A stretch of DNA of 64,000 nt from Diphasiastrum complanatum (Eukaryota; Streptophyta; Lycopodiopsida; Lycopodiales; Lycopodiaceae), in the NCBI GenBank assembly GCA_029204225.1, contig CM055099.1, positions 59,922,164 through 59,986,163 of the forward strand. The letters are read 5' to 3'. The position numbers and the translations under genes are program-made. The notes below the pieces were generated by a model. It was not told the DNA's origin. It made no database searches and saw only the letters and a program-made list of their open reading frames with translations. Positions 1 to 12,413 of the stretch are shown here, one piece after another (position 1 is the first letter of the stretch; every line of letters starts with the position of its first letter).

Positions 1-641
1 CAAAAATGATGTAAATGATGAGAATGATTTATGATTATCTATCATTCTTTTTTTTTATATTCATCACAAGATATTTTATGTATATTTTTATAGATAGAGT
101 TGAATGTGATAATTATAATACCCGAACCTTGCGGTTATGTCCTATTTCAAAATGTCACCACATATTCTCTCCCTACGGCGTGTAGGTTTTTCCATGCAAG
201 TTGAAAAGATTAGAACCTCGTCTTTAACGGGAGAAAAATAAGGGCTACACACCTTCCTAGGATTGGGGATTTTAATTATCTACATTTCACCTTTGCATAT
301 TAATTAATTGCTAGTGTATGCGATATTGCTTTGAACAAAATAAAAATTATGAATTACATTTAATTTCTTACTATGTTAGATAACGTATTCTAATAATAAA
401 ACAAATTGAAACAACACAAACTCACCGGTAAACTCACTCGAAGCTTCACTCGAAGCTTAAGTGCAAACGTGCAATTGCTCGCTCTTTAAACGCTTGCTCT
501 CTTTTTTTGAATATTTTTGTCACATACACAAGCAATTAAAAAATAGCACTATATTACACAATTGAACCATTATTATAAGCAAATTCAAACATACAATTAT
601 CGTCAAACACTATCTAGTCATCTACTAATATAAATCTTAAT

Positions 642-646
<5 letters not shown>
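1..646. other. AT-rich intergenic DNA, no gene seen
   Basis: No open reading frame with protein-like content and no recognisable RNA gene. The stretch is AT-rich. A short duplication of ACTCGAAGCTT lies near 436-460. Nothing here identifies it as an LTR. Confidence 0.6.
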
Positions 647-2210
<1,564 letters not shown>

Positions 2211-2220
2211 CTCGTAAAAC

Positions 2221-2340
2221 AAACAAACAAAAATCAAGCACCAACCTCAAACAATGATCTTGAAGCACTGATCTTCAAGCACCTTCAAGCACTGATCTTC
2301 AAGCCCTCAAGCATTGATCGCCCTCAATCGCTTCAAAGAC
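2221..2340. repeat. Short direct repeats of a TTCAAGCACTGATC unit
   Basis: Four to five imperfect copies of TTCAAGCACTGATC or close variants follow each other directly after the last CT tract. No coding content. Confidence 0.6.
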
Positions 2341-2399
2341 GCTCAAATCTGCAAAAGACAAAGTGAAAGAGAAGGTGCTGGATCGTGGGAATTGGAAGA

Positions 2400-2800
2400 T
2401 TGAAACAGACGTCGGAATCCAACGGCCTCCAAACACATCGAAATCTGACGTCTGTGCCCATTCAGGCCCGGACAAATGCGCAAGATGCCGTGGACAGGCT
2501 TTTTGACTTGCCAACGTGGACGTCAGAATCTGACGCACGTCGGATTCCGATGTCCACGTCGGATTACACGTATTTTTAGAAAAAAAAATTGTGACAGGTC
2601 ATATCCACATCTGCAAGTCGGAATCCGACATGTCGGACTCCGACGTGCCTTTGAAAAATTAATTGCCGCCCATATTTCTCGATCGCCGAATTCTGATTTT
2701 TGGATTTTTTATCTAGGATGTCGGACTTCGACGTGTTGGATTGCGACAGATTATAAAATTTTTGAGCATACGTCAGACGCGGACGTCGAAATTTGCGCGA
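2400..2800. repeat. Cluster of GTCGGA-N-TCCGAC inverted repeats
   Basis: Short inverted repeats with arms GTCGGA and TCCGAC (or one-base variants) recur through about 400 bp. The clearest are at 2617-2629 and 2637-2649, with variants near 2404, 2520-2570, 2718-2750 and 2770-2790. An open frame crosses them but its protein is not recognisable. Function unknown. Confidence 0.6.
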
Positions 2801-2990
2801 TATGTTATTGTGTGACTATGAGAAATATTAGGAGCATAAATGTTGATGACATTAAAGGAGAACCCACATTTGGAAATGATACAAAAGTTAGCATGTCCTC
2901 TAGGGAGAGAAGAGTGAGAAGCTAGCTTCCAGTCTCTAGATACTAAAGTAATCAATCCACCATGGGCACCGTCTGCAGGGGTGCATGAAT
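2773..2990 (-). pseudogene. LINE endonuclease fragment (probable)
   Basis: The minus-strand frame contains GGLITLVSRDWKLASH followed some 25 residues later by FNVINIYAPN. That arrangement matches the apurinic-like endonuclease of plant L1-type LINEs, where a GG-x-hydrophobic stretch precedes a conserved N-x-YAPN block. Only about 70 residues remain; no catalytic His/Asp block and no reverse transcriptase is attached. It abuts the truncated end of the minus-strand Ty3 element. Assignment rests on one motif, so moderate confidence only. Confidence 0.45.
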
Positions 2991-3072
2991 TGTTAAAATT
3001 TCGAGTGAAGGATTTGACGCCACATCTAGGAGAAAATCATTCAACTTGGTTTTCTGGAGGCAAACTATAAGG

Positions 3073-3600
3073 CTAGGTGAATGACAACTCGTTCAGTCCA
3101 TCGATCTGACTAAGAGCATCCGCAACTTGATTAGAGCTGTCTCTTATGTAACAGATTTCATGATCAAATTTTTGCATCAATTCAGCCCATCGAGCTTTCC
3201 TCCCCCGAAGATCATGTTGATTGCAAAAGTACTTAAGAGGCCAGTGATCCGTATGCACTGTAAACTTCTTATCATACAAGTAGTGTCTCCAGCTTGTAAG
3301 TGCATGGATTATTGCAAACAATTCCTTTTTCTGCGTAGTATAACGCAAATTAGGACCAGTCAATTTCTTGCTTTTAAAATCTAGTAGCCTATCTATTTGT
3401 AATAGAACCGCTCTAATTGCAATATCACTTGCATCTGTTCTCATGACGTAAGGTAAGTCTGGATTTGCAATTTGTAACACGGGAGTTGAAACAACCAATG
3501 TTTTAAGTTTCTCAAAACACTTATTCAATTTCTCATTCCAAAGAACAGGCGGACTAGGTTGATTTCTTTTTCTTTTTATTAACAATCCATTTTGTCAGAT
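3073..3600 (-). pseudogene. Ty3 RNase H domain of element G
   Basis: This is the RNase H part of a Ty3/gypsy polyprotein, which degrades the RNA strand of the RNA-DNA hybrid during reverse transcription. Visible landmarks, in order, are WNEKLNKCFEKLK (the connection), YVMRTDASD (first catalytic Asp), KELFAIIHALTSWRHYL (Glu), FTVHTDHWPL (Asp) and SNQVADALSQ (last Asp). The usual GAVLLQ is RAVLLQ. It is one open frame of about 170 codons, but the reverse transcriptase before it is in another frame. The integrase that should follow is absent: the text stops being retroviral at about 3073. It belongs to the minus-strand chromovirus-like element G. Confidence 0.85.
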
Positions 3601-4330
3601 TATTAAGCCGAGCCGCCACCTTAGCATAATTCTCAACCTCAATAAATCTTCTGAAGAAAACGATAAATTTTAAAAATGATTTACTTACTTCATAGTTTCT
3701 GGAATTGGCCATTCAATCACAATCTTGATTTTATCTCCGTCGGTTTTGATCCCATTAACTGTGACGTTATGGCGAAGATATTAAAACAACTCTTGCTTAA
3801 AGAATTCACACTCGGACTCTTTAGTGTAGAGTAACTCCCGTGCCGGAGTTTCATCAAGACAATTCTCAGGTGCTCTATGTGTTCCTTAAAGGTTTTACTG
3901 TAGACGAGAATGTCATCTAGGAATACTACCACAAACTTCCCCAAATATAGACAAAATAAATCGTTCATCATTTGATGGAACGTTGCTAGAGCATTTGTTA
4001 TTTTGAAAGGCAACACTAAAAACTCATAATGACCAAATCTAAAATGAAATCTTGTCTTTTGGACATTTTTCAATTTAACTCTTATTTGATGGTACCCTAT
4101 CCTAAGATCTATCTTGGTGAAATTATTGAGCTCCACCCGAGCAATCTACAAGGTCATCCATCCTGGGTAACGGATATTTATTCTTGACAGTCACCTTATG
4201 TAATCCACACACATCTGGAAACCTCCATCTTTCTTCACTTTTGGAAGAACAGGAACGCCCCATGGTGATTTACTAGGTTGTATATATCCCATCTTCAGAT
4301 AATTTTCTATTTGATTTGAAATCTATGTCT
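3600..4330 (-). pseudogene. Ty3 reverse transcriptase of element G
   Basis: The fragment covers most of the polymerase. The order on the minus strand is PWGVPVLPKVKKDGGF near 4250, a CVDYI block, YPLPRMDDLVD, FTKIDLRIGYHQIRV, then the active-site block VVVFLDDILVYS and HIEHLRIVL. The two catalytic Asp of LDD are kept. The block that is normally LPFGLTNAPATF reads LPFKITNALATF, and several frameshifts and stops (for example after 3717 and near 4136) make it non-functional. The wording is of the chromovirus (Tekay/Del-like) type rather than the Athila/Tat type seen in elements A and B. Confidence 0.85.
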
Positions 4331-4765
4331 CCTCTTTCTGAGAAAACCTATAAGGTTGTCTAGCGACAGGTTGACTTATTGGAATTAACTCAATTATTTG
4401 GTCTACTGACCTAGATGATTGTAAACCATGAGGTAATTCAGATGAAAAGACATCTCTAAATTCATCTATGATCTGTTCTTTCATTGGTTGTTCATGATCT
4501 AAATTTACTGAGTTAAGAATTACTGAGAATTCACAACCATTTACATACATATCAAGAACATCCACAACTCGAATAACAAATATAAAAAAAAATTTCATAC
4601 TGTGAATAGTCCAATGTTTCTATTTCATTAATTATAGCAATTTTATCCAACGGACGTACAAAATTACTATCAAATAGTGTAACTACCTTATCACCCTCCT
4701 TGAAAGTGAGAACATGCTTTTCAAACTCAATTATCAGAGAAGGCGATTTACTAAATAACCATTTG
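4323..4765 (-). pseudogene. Protease C-terminal half and pre-RT linker of element G
   Basis: On the minus strand the text begins with KWLFSKSPSLIIEFEKH, the part that follows the ILG-x2-WL motif of Ty3 retropepsins, and runs through a linker with IDEFRDVFSSELPHGL, which normally precedes reverse transcriptase. The preceding half, ending in LILGY, is found 10 kb away at about 14860 on the same strand. Element A sits exactly between the two halves. Frameshifts are present. Confidence 0.75.
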
Positions 4766-4770
4766 TATCA

Positions 4771-4950
4771 TGTTAGCAACTGTGCTAACACAGAGAAAAT
4801 AAATAAAAAATAAAAAACTCCGTGGCATGTGTTTTGTAAGTCCACGTATGAGTATCTGTCAATAAACTTCAACCATGGCATGTGTTTTGTAAGCCCATGA
4901 GTAGAAGCTTAAATTAAAATAGCTTAAACTTAGATTTAGAACTTAGATTT
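4771..4950 (+). repeat. 5' LTR remnant of element A
   Basis: About 180 bp matches the first 180 bp of the 3' LTR at 14079, including the duplicated inner unit CATGTGTTTTGTAAG. After about 4950 the match ends, so roughly 600 bp of this LTR and the primer binding site are lost or replaced. Confidence 0.8.
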
Positions 4951-5743
4951 TTTAAGTATTTTTTTTACCTATCTTTTTCTCCTCTTTGTTTTCTTGCTTC
5001 CGTGTTTTATGTTTGCTTGTTTGCCTGTCTCTATCTACCAACAAACAGCACGAGTCATCTCTCCAGGTCTTACACGAGCTGCGGAGCAACTTATCAAGTT
5101 GGGGAGAAGCAACAAAAGAGTCAACTTGGGCATTTTCTTCAAAAGAAGTGACCCAAGTGACCTTTTTCCAAACCAAACAAGTATATCAGAATTTTTCAGG
5201 CTGTTTGCAGTCTTAACAGACCCTGATATTTCATTTTATCACCTCCACGAATTCTGACCACGGTCAGATTCTGAGAGAATAGCCTGATATAATGTCAAAA
5301 TCCCTTATTTCTCACCCAAATCTTTGTCCTAGAATTCGTCAGTTTCAAGGAGGCTAGATCTCATCAAGATCAGTCCTCCAGCAGCCTTGCAAATTCTATC
5401 TCAGAGATTTTGCCTGTTTACTGTCAAAAAATCACATTTTTTTTTCATATTCCCTATCTGCCAGTCAAACCTCTCTGTTAAAATTCGCCATCAAGCCTCA
5501 GAATTCGTTCTCAAAGAGTATGATTTCCCTGTCCTACCTTCGAATTCTAAAACTACAATTTTTTTTCAGAAAATCTATAAAAATCACTATTCTAACATTC
5601 AGAACTTCCTGCCAGTATTCGTGAGTATTACAATTTGATTTATCTGTCTCTCCACAATTTCTCAGCCTGTTCACAAATTCTACCACAACCAGAAAGACCA
5701 ATTTTTTGTCCTACACTATCAAATCTGCAAGCAAACTGTCTTT
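4951..5743 (+). other. Element A leader with AGAATTC-type motifs
   Basis: Non-coding stretch between the LTR remnant and gag. GAATTC or near variants recur about every 50-80 bp (for example 5249, 5332, 5500 and 5541), often near CTCAGAG. The same kind of text reappears at 9720-10110, before the accessory ORF. No primer binding site is recognisable. Confidence 0.55.
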
Positions 5744-6410
5744 TTGCCAAGTACAGTACTGACCTGCTCATATGTATTCTGCATCATGTCTTGTGACTGT
5801 GCTGAATCTTCTAATCCGGCTCCTCCGCTACTAGAACGAAGAATTCCACATATCGATGCACCAAAGTACGATGGAGAATTTGACCCAGTCCGATTCTCCA
5901 AGACTTTGATAATGGCATGCCGTTTTTATGGAGATACCTCTAAAACTGAAAAGCTACGCCTATTTCCTATGGTACTCTATGGAACCGTCAAGGAATGGTA
6001 CTTGAATCTCGAAGCTCCTGATCTTGCTTCTTGGACCACCCTCATGGATGCTCTCATCAAGCGTTTCAAACCATCCAAACTGACTCAAAGCCCGTTCATT
6101 CAAATTACCCACATCAAGATGCGTCGCGAAGAGTCTGTTTGAAACTACATTGAGCGCTTTAAATGTCTCAAAGTAGAATGTGTTGATGAAAATATCACCA
6201 AACGTATGGCCATAAAACTATTCTTAGTTGGATTGCCTAAAAACATCCGTCATGAACTCAAACTAGTTGACCTTTATGATCAACTTAAAGATGTGAGGAA
6301 GACGAAGGTTCCGACGATGATTTTGGCCATCGTGAAAAGAAATCTAAAGATCCGGACCGTCCTAACCACCCGAAGTATGGAATTACAACACCTCTTAGAT
6401 GCATGATTTA
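5744..6410 (+). pseudogene. gag: Element A Gag fragment
   Basis: Capsid-type Gag of a Ty3 element, which would form the particle. An open frame at 5744-6142 (a second ATG lies at 5786) carries PKYDGEFDPVRFSKTL, AKEWYLNLE-like text as VKEWYLNLEAP, LMDALIKRFKP and FIQITHIKM. A TGA at 6140 replaces the Trp expected in the V-W-NYIERF block, and the same frame then continues with NYIERFKCL and FLVGLPKNIRHELKL. The same blocks occur in element B Gag (FLVGLPRWIRREL), so the two belong to related lineages. After about 6290 the text runs, through a short junction, straight into reverse transcriptase. The zinc knuckle and the whole protease are missing, an internal deletion. Confidence 0.8.
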
Positions 6411-7660
6411 TCTATGAAATCGAGCATACTAAGTGGGTCCCCCGATTGTCATTGTTCCCAAGAAAAATGGAAAACCTCGAATCTGTGTCGACTTTAAGAA
6501 ACTTAACTCCGTCACCAAACGTGATCATTTTCCATTACCTTTCGAAGAATCCATCTTAGAAAATATAGCAGGAGATGAGGCTTACTACTTCTTAGATGGC
6601 TTTAGCAGATACAATATGATCCAAATCGCTAAAGAAGATCAACATAAAACCGCTTTTGCCACAGAATGGGAAACCTTCTGCTGGAAAGTCATGCCCTTTG
6701 GTCTTTGCAATGCTCCTAGCACCTTCCAACGTGTTATGCAAGCGGCCTTTTCTCAACAGATGGGCAATACCTTAGAGGTTTACTTGGACGATTTAGAAGC
6801 ACATTCCGAAGAAACACACCATCTGTCTGTGCTCAAAGAATTTTTTATCCAATGTCAACGCTTTAGCACCTCTCTTAATCTTGAAAATTTTCAGATTTGG
6901 GTAACCCATGGTATTGCGTTAGGCCATATCATCTCACGAAATGACATTGTCACTAACCCTGAAAAGATCCTTATCATTCAAAATCTTCCAGAACCGCGTA
7001 CGATATGTGAAGTTTACTCTTTCCTTGGCCACACCAACTACTATCAGTGCTTTATTTTTGATTTCGCTAACAAAGCACGCTTAATCTACAAAGTAGTTGT
7101 AGTTCCCAAATGGACGGATGAACAACGCGTCGTCTTTAATCAACTCAAAGAAGCCCTTACCAATGCACCCGTCCTCCGAGCTCCTGATTATTCTAAAGAG
7201 TTTCATGTGCATACCGATGCATCCAAGTATGCCATTGGAGCAGTGCTCACCCAACCGGGAGAATTCAAAAAGGACTACCCAATCTGTTTTCTTAGTCGAC
7301 AATTGATACCTGCTGAAGTCAATTATACCACTAACGAACGTGAAGCCTTGGAAATGGTTTATGCAGTTCAGAAGTTTCGCCATTAGTTTTTGCGTTCTTC
7401 ACTGATCATCAAGCACTGTTGTATCTCATCAAAAAGACCTGCACCACAGGCCGTATTACTAAAGGGATCCTATTACTGCGAGAATTTGAGTTTAGGATCG
7501 TGGTTCGTAAGGGAGTTCAACATTTTCTAGCAGACCATCTATCCCGAATTCCTAACCTTCCTACCTTTGATCAAGACGTCAACGATGATTTACCAGATGA
7601 ATCCTTTTCCAAGTTGACTCTACACCTGTATGGGCTAAAGAAATTACAGAATATTTAACT
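6411..7660 (+). pseudogene. Element A reverse transcriptase and RNase H
   Basis: The polymerase copies element RNA into DNA and RNase H removes the template. A long frame at 6433-7386 has, in order, IVIVPKKNGKPRICVDFKKL, FPLPFEESILENIAG, YYFLDGFSRYNMIQI, VMPFGLCNAPSTFQRVM, the active site LEVYLDDLEAHSEE, then FLGHTNYYQCFIFDF and the RNase H block FHVHTDASKYAIGAVLTQPG with TTNEREALEMVYAV. The polymerase Asp pair and first RNase H Asp and Glu are kept. A frameshift or stop at about 7384 splits it; the rest of RNase H continues to 7658 with LLREFEFRIVVRKG and FLADHLSRIPNLP. The solo LTR at 7698 follows. The LCNAPSTFQR wording fits the Athila/Tat side of Ty3 elements. Confidence 0.85.
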
Positions 7661-7697
7661 TCAGGGCAGATGGATCCTTCCTTCTCTAAACCTGAAC

Positions 7698-8379
7698 TGT
7701 TAAAAATTCACAATTCTAGCTTGACTAGTTTTGGTCATATGACTTGTAAATAGTTAGATGGTCATGATGTGGCTTGTCACACGTGCCAAATAGCATAGGA
7801 TTCCATTCATAAGGATGTTCTCAAGTAGACCTAAGTGTTAGAACCTTTGGAATGAGTCCAAATTATGCTTAGATACAAGGGAGAAAAAATAGGAGCTATT
7901 TTTGGTAATTTTTGCATTGTTGAGGAATGTCCAAGATTCCAACCCTAACTTGGTAGGGATGAAAGATCCACCAAAATTAGCATTAGGGATAGGTTTAGGG
8001 CTACTCATACCTGCCCAAAACCGTGATGGTTCATGTATATATAGGTGATGATATCTCACCAAAATCAATCAAGCAATTTCATGTTTTTTCTCTCATAATG
8101 GTGCAATTGCTCTCTATGTTCATAATTGTTTGAGTACTTGTGATTACTAATGATTATAGGATTGAATGTAGGTCTGGTGTACAGTACTCAGACTGTGGGA
8201 GGCCGTACTTTCACACGTGTGAAGCCTTCTTCAAGGATTTGGGCCATTTAGTGAGGTTCAAGCATAGGTTTTTGATGGATTTTGATGGTTCAACTTGTGC
8301 TAATCTTATGAAATCATAATCTATTGTTTTCCTCATCATTTCAAGTGTTTTAGGATCCTTATTTGCTGTAATTTTTACA
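7698..8379 (+). mobile_element. Solo LTR, copy 1 (682 bp) in element A
   Basis: Begins TGTTAAAAATTC and ends AATTTTTACA, giving inverted ends. A perfect 5-bp target duplication TGAAC flanks it (7693-7697 and 8380-8384). A TATATATAG box is near 8034 and a 14-bp palindrome TTCACACGTGTGAA at 8210-8223. It separates element A RNase H from the integrase zinc finger. A second copy of the same length is at 11732-12413; by eye the two differ at about 15-20 positions. Confidence 0.9.
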
Positions 8380-8384
8380 TGAAC

Positions 8385-9530
8385 AACGTGTGTTGGTCCT
8401 CAAATCTAAATTGTATACATTAATTGTAGGACAACTCTACAAGATTAGATGGAATCATCCGACGATGTCTTACTGAAGGTGAAATACCCTTTGTCATTTC
8501 TCTCACTCATGAAGGTATTGGTGCAGGGCCATTTCTCTTCTAAAACAACTGCTAAGAAAATCTTCTTGGCCTGTTTTTGGTGGCCAACACTCTTCAAGGA
8601 TATGCACAATTACACTAAGACTTGTGATGTCTACCAACGCACAAAACGCTTTCAAAAAATAGACTAAATGCCTTTACACCCTGTAACCACTGATCAAGCT
8701 TTCCAGAAATGGGAAATTAATTATGTCGGACCTATTAGTCCTGTTACTCGACACACACAATCTCGTTCATTCATAGTAGCTATAGACTATTACACCAAAT
8801 GGGCTGAAGCAAGAGCTGTTCGCGATGCTGACGCTCGTTCTACCGTCAAATTTCTCTATGAACAGGATATAGTTCGTTTCGGATGTCCTTTAGAGCTTAT
8901 CAGTGATAGGGGTACACATTTTCTTAACTCTGTCATAGCAGATCTCCTTTCAAAATTTTCTGTGGTACATCACAAAAGTTCTCCATACTATCTACGCTGC
9001 AATGGCCAAGTAGAATCCACAAATAAAATTCTATGTGGAATTCTCACCAAAACCGTCGAATCCAGCTGATCTGATTGGGAACTCAAACTCCATGCTGCTC
9101 TCTGGGCTTATCGCACCACCCCGAAGCGAGCTACATGCCTAACCCCTTTCCAGCTCACATATGGCCAATAAGCCATTATGCATGTGGAATTCCATATCCC
9201 CTCCCTTTGAGTAGCCTATAACCTTGAGTTTGATACTCACCAGAATCTAGCAAATAGATTATTTCATCTGGAGCAACTCACGACGGATCAGCATCCATGC
9301 TCAACAAGTCCACAAACGACGGCAAAAAGCATGGCATGATCGATTATTGAAACTTAGAGACTTCCAGGTTGGAGATAAGGTCCTACTATACCAGGCCAAA
9401 GCCTTCAAAGACAAACTAGCCAAGGACCTTATGTCATTAAAAAAATCTTTGCCTCTGGATATATACAACTTCAAGCCCTTCAAGACGATATCCTCGACCC
9501 TATGGTCAATGGGAGCCGACTGAGAAAGTA
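8385..9530 (+). pseudogene. Element A integrase
   Basis: Integrase would insert the DNA copy into chromosomes. The zinc-binding region is present but damaged: KTCDVYQR has Tyr where the second Cys of the HHCC finger should be. The catalytic core starts EINYVGPISPVTRHTQ, where the first catalytic Asp (normally IDFVGP) is Asn. The second Asp (LISDRGTHF) and the Glu (GQVESTNKIL) are kept. A TGA at 9067 replaces a Trp. After it the frame continues [19 protein letters not shown] and, with several frameshifts, ends near 9530 with MVNGSRLRKYNEPYFYLD. The element B integrase ends the same way (NGGRLRRYYKELFFVD). Confidence 0.8.
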
Positions 9531-10160
9531 CAATGAACCCTATTTTTATCTTGATATGTATTAGTTGTTTTTTTTCCTCTTGTTTTTTTCTTCATTTTTT
9601 ATTGCATGTCTACCATTTTGACAACATTTTTGCTGTGCTTTCTTGTTCAAACCTTCAAGATACTATCAGATCTAGTATACCAACAGTCTTCTATGAGAAA
9701 ACCACAAAAGCCACTAGTTTCAGAAGAATTGTTTCACACCATCTCAGATAGAATTCGTCTGACCTCTTTTTTATAGAGCACGATTCATTTTTGGCCTCTG
9801 CAAATTCTTTCTCAGAGAAAAACATTTCTAAAAAAATAGAAAAATATAGTTTTTTCACCAGATATCCATTTTCAGAATTTGCAAACAATTCGCTGGAGTT
9901 CAAAATGTTTGCCACAATTTCTCTGTCATCTTTGCGAATTCTAATCAGACACAGTTTTGCACTGTCAATCATTTTTTCTCTTTTGACATAAAAAAATCAC
10001 TTACAAGAATTCACGGACTCTCAGAACGTTGCCTCAAAATTCATGACCATCATCACCAAATCGTGGACACTGAGGATGATTTCTAAGTGAAGTTGCAAAT
10101 TCCTGTAAAAAAAAGTCTATATATAGTCCTCCACCCTTCTCTCCACGAGTTCATTTTAGA
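9531..10160 (+). promoter_or_regulatory. Spacer before the accessory ORF, with a TATA box
   Basis: A 630-bp non-coding spacer separates integrase from the accessory ORF. It carries AGAATTC-type motifs (9752, 9936, 10006) and CTCAGAG text like the element's 5' leader. TCTATATATAG lies at 10115-10125, followed by a pyrimidine-rich CCACCCTTCTCTCCAC stretch, a plausible plant core promoter about 35-45 bp before the ATG at 10161. Promoter function is inferred, not shown. Confidence 0.5.
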
Positions 10161-11731
10161 TTGCTGCTCTCGAGTTCATGCCAAAAATTTTCAAAATTTT
10201 CAAAATTCTCAAAGCAATCTAAAATCACTGCTATCATAGCTTCTCGCGATTCCTCGCTCAGTTTGCATCGCCGTAAATCCCCTCGTCCTTATTCAGGAGA
10301 TATTTTTATGATCTGTATCAAGAATTACACCGAGCAGCTCACCCTGGCCAAGGATATCCTCACAAACCTTGGCTTTGATCTGACACTTTTTCGGGACCAA
10401 CAGAGTGAGAGCCTCATCCGAGCAGCCTACTCCACCTATTCGGATGAATTTCAAACTTTCCGGATTACATCCAAGAGTGGCAGCTATACCATCATTAACA
10501 TCTCTCCTGGGGATCTCCAGAGCATTGGCTTCCCTAATCTCGGAGAGACAATCCATGGAAAGGGCACCAGCTATGATGCCAAGTACTTCACAAAGTTTTT
10601 GATAGAGGACGACAAAACCATTGCCCAAACCAACGACGGGATCACCATCCGTCTCATCATGGATCCCCATCTACGGGCCACCTTAAAAATCCTCGTCACC
10701 ATGGTCGAAGTGCATACCGCCAAGATGGATCGCATACCATCGAGCGACCTGTTTTCTTTGACCGTCACCATGGACGATCCCACTCAAAATTTCAAGTGGG
10801 CTGAGAAGGTAGCAGAGAAGTTGTGCGAAGCTCTAAAAGCCAGAAAACCAACTACCAAATGTGGGTATCTCCTCCACATGTTGGTCACAAAACAATTGGG
10901 GTCTAGGGCGGCTGTTGCCATTAAGGAGCTGGATGATCTCTATCCAAGCACAAAAAGATGAGCCACCCCCCAACCGACAACAGAACCGGTCTCACCAGCC
11001 CCACCTACTAAGAAGCAAAAAGGGAAGACGATCAACATAGATGCCGATGTCCCTCACGACCTTCTATCCAACGACATCGGGACGGAATATGCTGAATTCG
11101 GAGGGATCCTTAAACCATCTTAGGTCCCAAAGGAGGTCCTAGAGTAGCAGACGGCCTTACTTCACCAGGCCCAACAACGCAAGCAAGCAGTAGCTGCATC
11201 AGTAGGCAGCTAAGTGATGGTAGACACTTCGGGCTCTAATCCTATGGGCGTGATTCTGTCCACACATGCAACCTCCTCTCCCTCACTTGCTCTCACACCC
11301 CCACCACCACCCCCACCATTTACTGCCACCTCCACACCATCACTAACTCTCAACACGGGCTTCACTTCCACAATTCCACCAAAGCCCTCACCTGTACAAA
11401 TCTCCACCCTACTTGACTCCACATTCAACGTAGATAATTTTGCATTACAATTACTAAACACAGTTCCATCAACCACCATCACCACTAACCCAATCCAAAC
11501 ATCTTCACCACGTAGTATCTCCCCACCTCTTTTAACCATCAATCCACAATCATCTCCACCCATCTTTCATACACCTCCATCCAACCCTGCTCTTGATTTT
11601 CTACCCTTTAATCCAATGCCATATCCTAACTATACACGCACCCTCCCTGACATTGGCCCTTGGGAGCAGCTATCCCTTGTAGCCCAAAAAGAGGTATGGT
11701 TGGTGAATGAGCTCCAATACAATCTGCTCGA
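10161..11731 (+). pseudogene. Element A accessory ORF, N-terminal domain and Pro-rich linker
   Basis: I do not recognise a named family. The first 266 codons are open. They start with a basic Ser/Lys-rich stretch, then SYTIINISPGDLQSIGFP, DGITIRLIMDPHLRATL, and near the end KWAEKVAEKLCEALK and CGYLLHMLVTK. Element B has matching text in the same order (ADLQPFGFPRG, DGYQVEAINDPQLQA, WAQFFSNYLHECIKN, LGYLLTDITL). A TGA at 10959 and three more stops follow in the same frame. The frame then continues as a Pro/Ser/Thr-rich linker with a run of eight prolines near residue 375, ending at GPWEQLSLVAQKEVWLVNEL, which corresponds to the start of the element B coiled coil. The solo LTR at 11732 interrupts it. 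No hydrophobic membrane segment is visible. Confidence 0.7.
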
Positions 11732-12413
11732 TGTTAAAAATTCACAATTCTAGCTTGACTAGTTTTGGTCATATGACTTGTAAATAGTTAGATGGTCATG
11801 ATGTGGCTTGTCACACGTGCCAAATAGCATAAGATTCCATTCATAAGGATGTTCTCAAGTAGACCTAAGTGTTAGAACCTTTGGAATGAGTCCAAATTAT
11901 GCTTAAATACAAGGGAGAAAAAATAATAGCTATTTTTGGTAATTTTTGCATTGTTGAGGGATCTCCAAGATTCCAACCCTAACTTGTTAGGGATGAAAGA
12001 TCCACCAAAATTAACATTAGGGAAAGGTTTAGGGCTACTCATACCTGTCCAAAATCATGATGGATCATGTATATATAGGTGATGATATCTCACCAAAATC
12101 AATCAAGCAATTTCATGTTTTTTCTCTCATAATGGTGCAATTGCTCTCTATGTTCATAATTGTTTGAGTACTTGTGATTACTAATGATTATAGGATTGAA
12201 TGTAGGTTTGGTGTACAGTACTCAGACTGTGGGAGGCCGTACTTTCACACGTGTGAAGCCTTCTTCAAGGATTTGGGCCATTTAGTGAGGTTCAAGCATA
12301 GATTTTTGATGGATTTTGATGGTTCAACTTGTGCTAATCTTATGAAATCATAATCTATTGTTTTTCTCATCATTTCAAGTGTTTTAGGATCCTTATTTGC
12401 TGTAATTTTTACA
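11732..12413 (+). mobile_element. Solo LTR, copy 2 (682 bp) in element A
   Basis: Same family, orientation and length as the copy at 7698. Flanks are CTCGA (11727-11731) and CTCGG (12414-12418), a target duplication with one mismatch. It splits the accessory ORF just before its coiled coil. The palindrome TTCACACGTGTGAA is at 12244-12257. Confidence 0.9.

Noticed and set aside
5744-9530. Endogenous pararetrovirus
   Set aside because: Order gag-RT-RNase H-integrase, LTRs, target duplication and integrase motifs are those of a Ty3 retrotransposon; no movement-protein motif seen.
11210-11563. Minus-strand 117-codon frame opposite the Pro-rich linker
   Set aside because: Gly/Val-rich text is the antisense of Pro/Thr codons; a shadow frame.
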